From CAZIHO01 sp964538875 (GTDB taxonomy: Bacteria; Pseudomonadota; Gammaproteobacteria; Chromatiales; Chromatiaceae), in assembly GCA_964538875.1 (NCBI GenBank), contig CAZIHO010000043.1, forward strand, positions 1 through 25,205: a DNA stretch of 25,205 nt, read 5' to 3'. The translations under genes and the position numbers were made by a program. Shown piece after piece: positions 24,765-25,205 of the stretch (positions within the stretch are counted from its first letter, which is position 1; every line of letters begins with the position of its first letter). The notes below the pieces were generated by a model. It worked only from the letters and a program-made list of their open reading frames with translations, searched no databases and had not been told where the DNA came from.

Positions 24765-25042
24765 TGCGCCTGCTCGTCACTCCGACCTTCGCGCGCACGG
24801 TTAAGAAGCTCCATGCCCGGCAGAAGGCTGAGCTGGACGATGCGGTGCGGGCGATCGCCAACGATCCCGGTCTCGGCGAGGCCAAGGTTGGCGATTTGGC
24901 GGGTATCCAGGTCTACAAATTTCGCATGGCGAATCAGTTATGCCTGGTCGCCTACCGGGTGCTGGACGAGGAGACCATCAAGTTGCTGATGGTTGGGCCC
25001 CATGAAAACTTTTATCGCGACCTCAAGCTGCGCGAGCGCTGA
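24764..25042 (+). CDS. RelE/ParE-family toxin
   Basis: This 92-residue protein has the RelE/ParE fold: LLVTPTFARTVKKLHARQKAELDDAVRAI (helical hairpin) in the first half, then GDLAGIQVYKFRMANQLCLVAYRV (beta strands) and a C-terminal MVGPHENFYRDLK segment matching the H-x-x-F/Y-Y end of RelE/ParE toxins. It would act as a ribosome-dependent mRNA nuclease (RelE type) or gyrase poison (ParE type); sequence alone does not decide. It starts in the antitoxin stop codon. The module appears complete. Confidence 0.9.
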   Translation: MRLLVTPTFARTVKKLHARQKAELDDAVRAIANDPGLGEAKVGDLAGIQVYKFRMANQLCLVAYRVLDEETIKLLMVGPHENFYRDLKLRER

Positions 25043-25150
25043 ACAAACCGTCGGAAGGCGCTCCGCTGCGCGTTGGCCGTTTCCTGACCTGCCAGCGAGG
25101 TATCAAATGGGATCCCATCCGCAGCCCAGGTGGCCTGTTTCCCCGTGAAG

Positions 25151-25204
25151 TGTCAATCCGCATCCAAAAATTACCAGGTGTCAGCGTCGAAAAGTTTCCA
25201 GGTG
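25151..25204. repeat. Two-copy repeat resembling an IS21-family end
   Basis: Two imperfect units, 25151-25178 and 25179-25204, each start TGTCA and end AAAA-(A/G)TT-x-CCAGG. Multiple short terminal repeats of this general form (TGTCA followed by a TTTCCAGG-type end) are typical of IS21-family ends. The window stops inside the second unit, so no istA/istB gene is visible. An IS boundary is inferred from pattern only. Confidence 0.4.
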
Positions 25205-25205
25205 A

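Noticed and set aside
1..25205. CRISPR array, integrase or second copy of the tRNA 3' end
   Set aside because: No regularly spaced repeats, recombinase gene or tRNA-end duplication was found on reading through the window.

Overview
The window is GC-rich (mid-60s percent by eye) bacterial DNA. It contains a tRNA gene with an encoded CCA end, sigma70-like promoter elements and ATGA/TGATG translational couplings. Together with the fitAB-like and parDE-like modules this suggests a proteobacterium, probably a gammaproteobacterium. That placement is inference, because no taxonomic marker gene is present. Three blocks of exactly 100 N (10578-10677, 12253-12352, 13426-13525) are scaffold gaps of unknown true length, so this is a draft assembly.

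The core of the window is a six-gene BREX type 2 (Pgl-type) phage-defence locus on the + strand: pglW (NERD nuclease-like domain plus tandem kinase domains, 662-4798), pglX (adenine methyltransferase, 8443-11265, gapped), pglY (large P-loop ATPase, 12461-16185, gapped), pglZ (alkaline-phosphatase superfamily, 16182-18851), brxD (ATPase, 18848-20167) and brxHI (Lhr-like helicase, 20167-22248). The four genes pglY to brxHI overlap by 1-4 bases and look like one translationally coupled operon. The expected partnership, from family knowledge, is that PglX marks host DNA while PglW, PglY, PglZ, BrxD and BrxHI help distinguish and block unmarked phage DNA.

The locus is interrupted by cargo. Between pglW and pglX lies an oppositely oriented, tightly packed three-gene operon (8140 down to 4902): a small helical HEPN-like protein, a ParA/MinD-like ATPase with the deviant KGGVGR P-loop, and a second P-loop ATPase with an LFDALDR Walker B. 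It is not a core BREX component and is the best candidate for an undescribed defence or conflict system here. Between pglX and pglY sit two toxin-antitoxin modules: a complete FitAB-like pair with a recognisable inverted-repeat operator, and a Phd-type antitoxin plus PIN-toxin pair that is mostly lost in a gap.

Left flank: a tRNA-Leu(CAA) gene with promoter and terminator, then about 350 bases with no convincing gene. Right flank: a remnant of a recD2-type helicase gene, an unrecognised 191-residue protein, a convergent PP2C-type phosphatase that may lack its N-terminus, a ParD-like/RelE-ParE toxin-antitoxin pair, and at the very end two copies of a repeat resembling the ends of IS21-family elements. 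A tRNA gene at one side, and gene debris, toxin-antitoxin modules and a possible IS end at the other, fit a defence island, although no integrase is visible.
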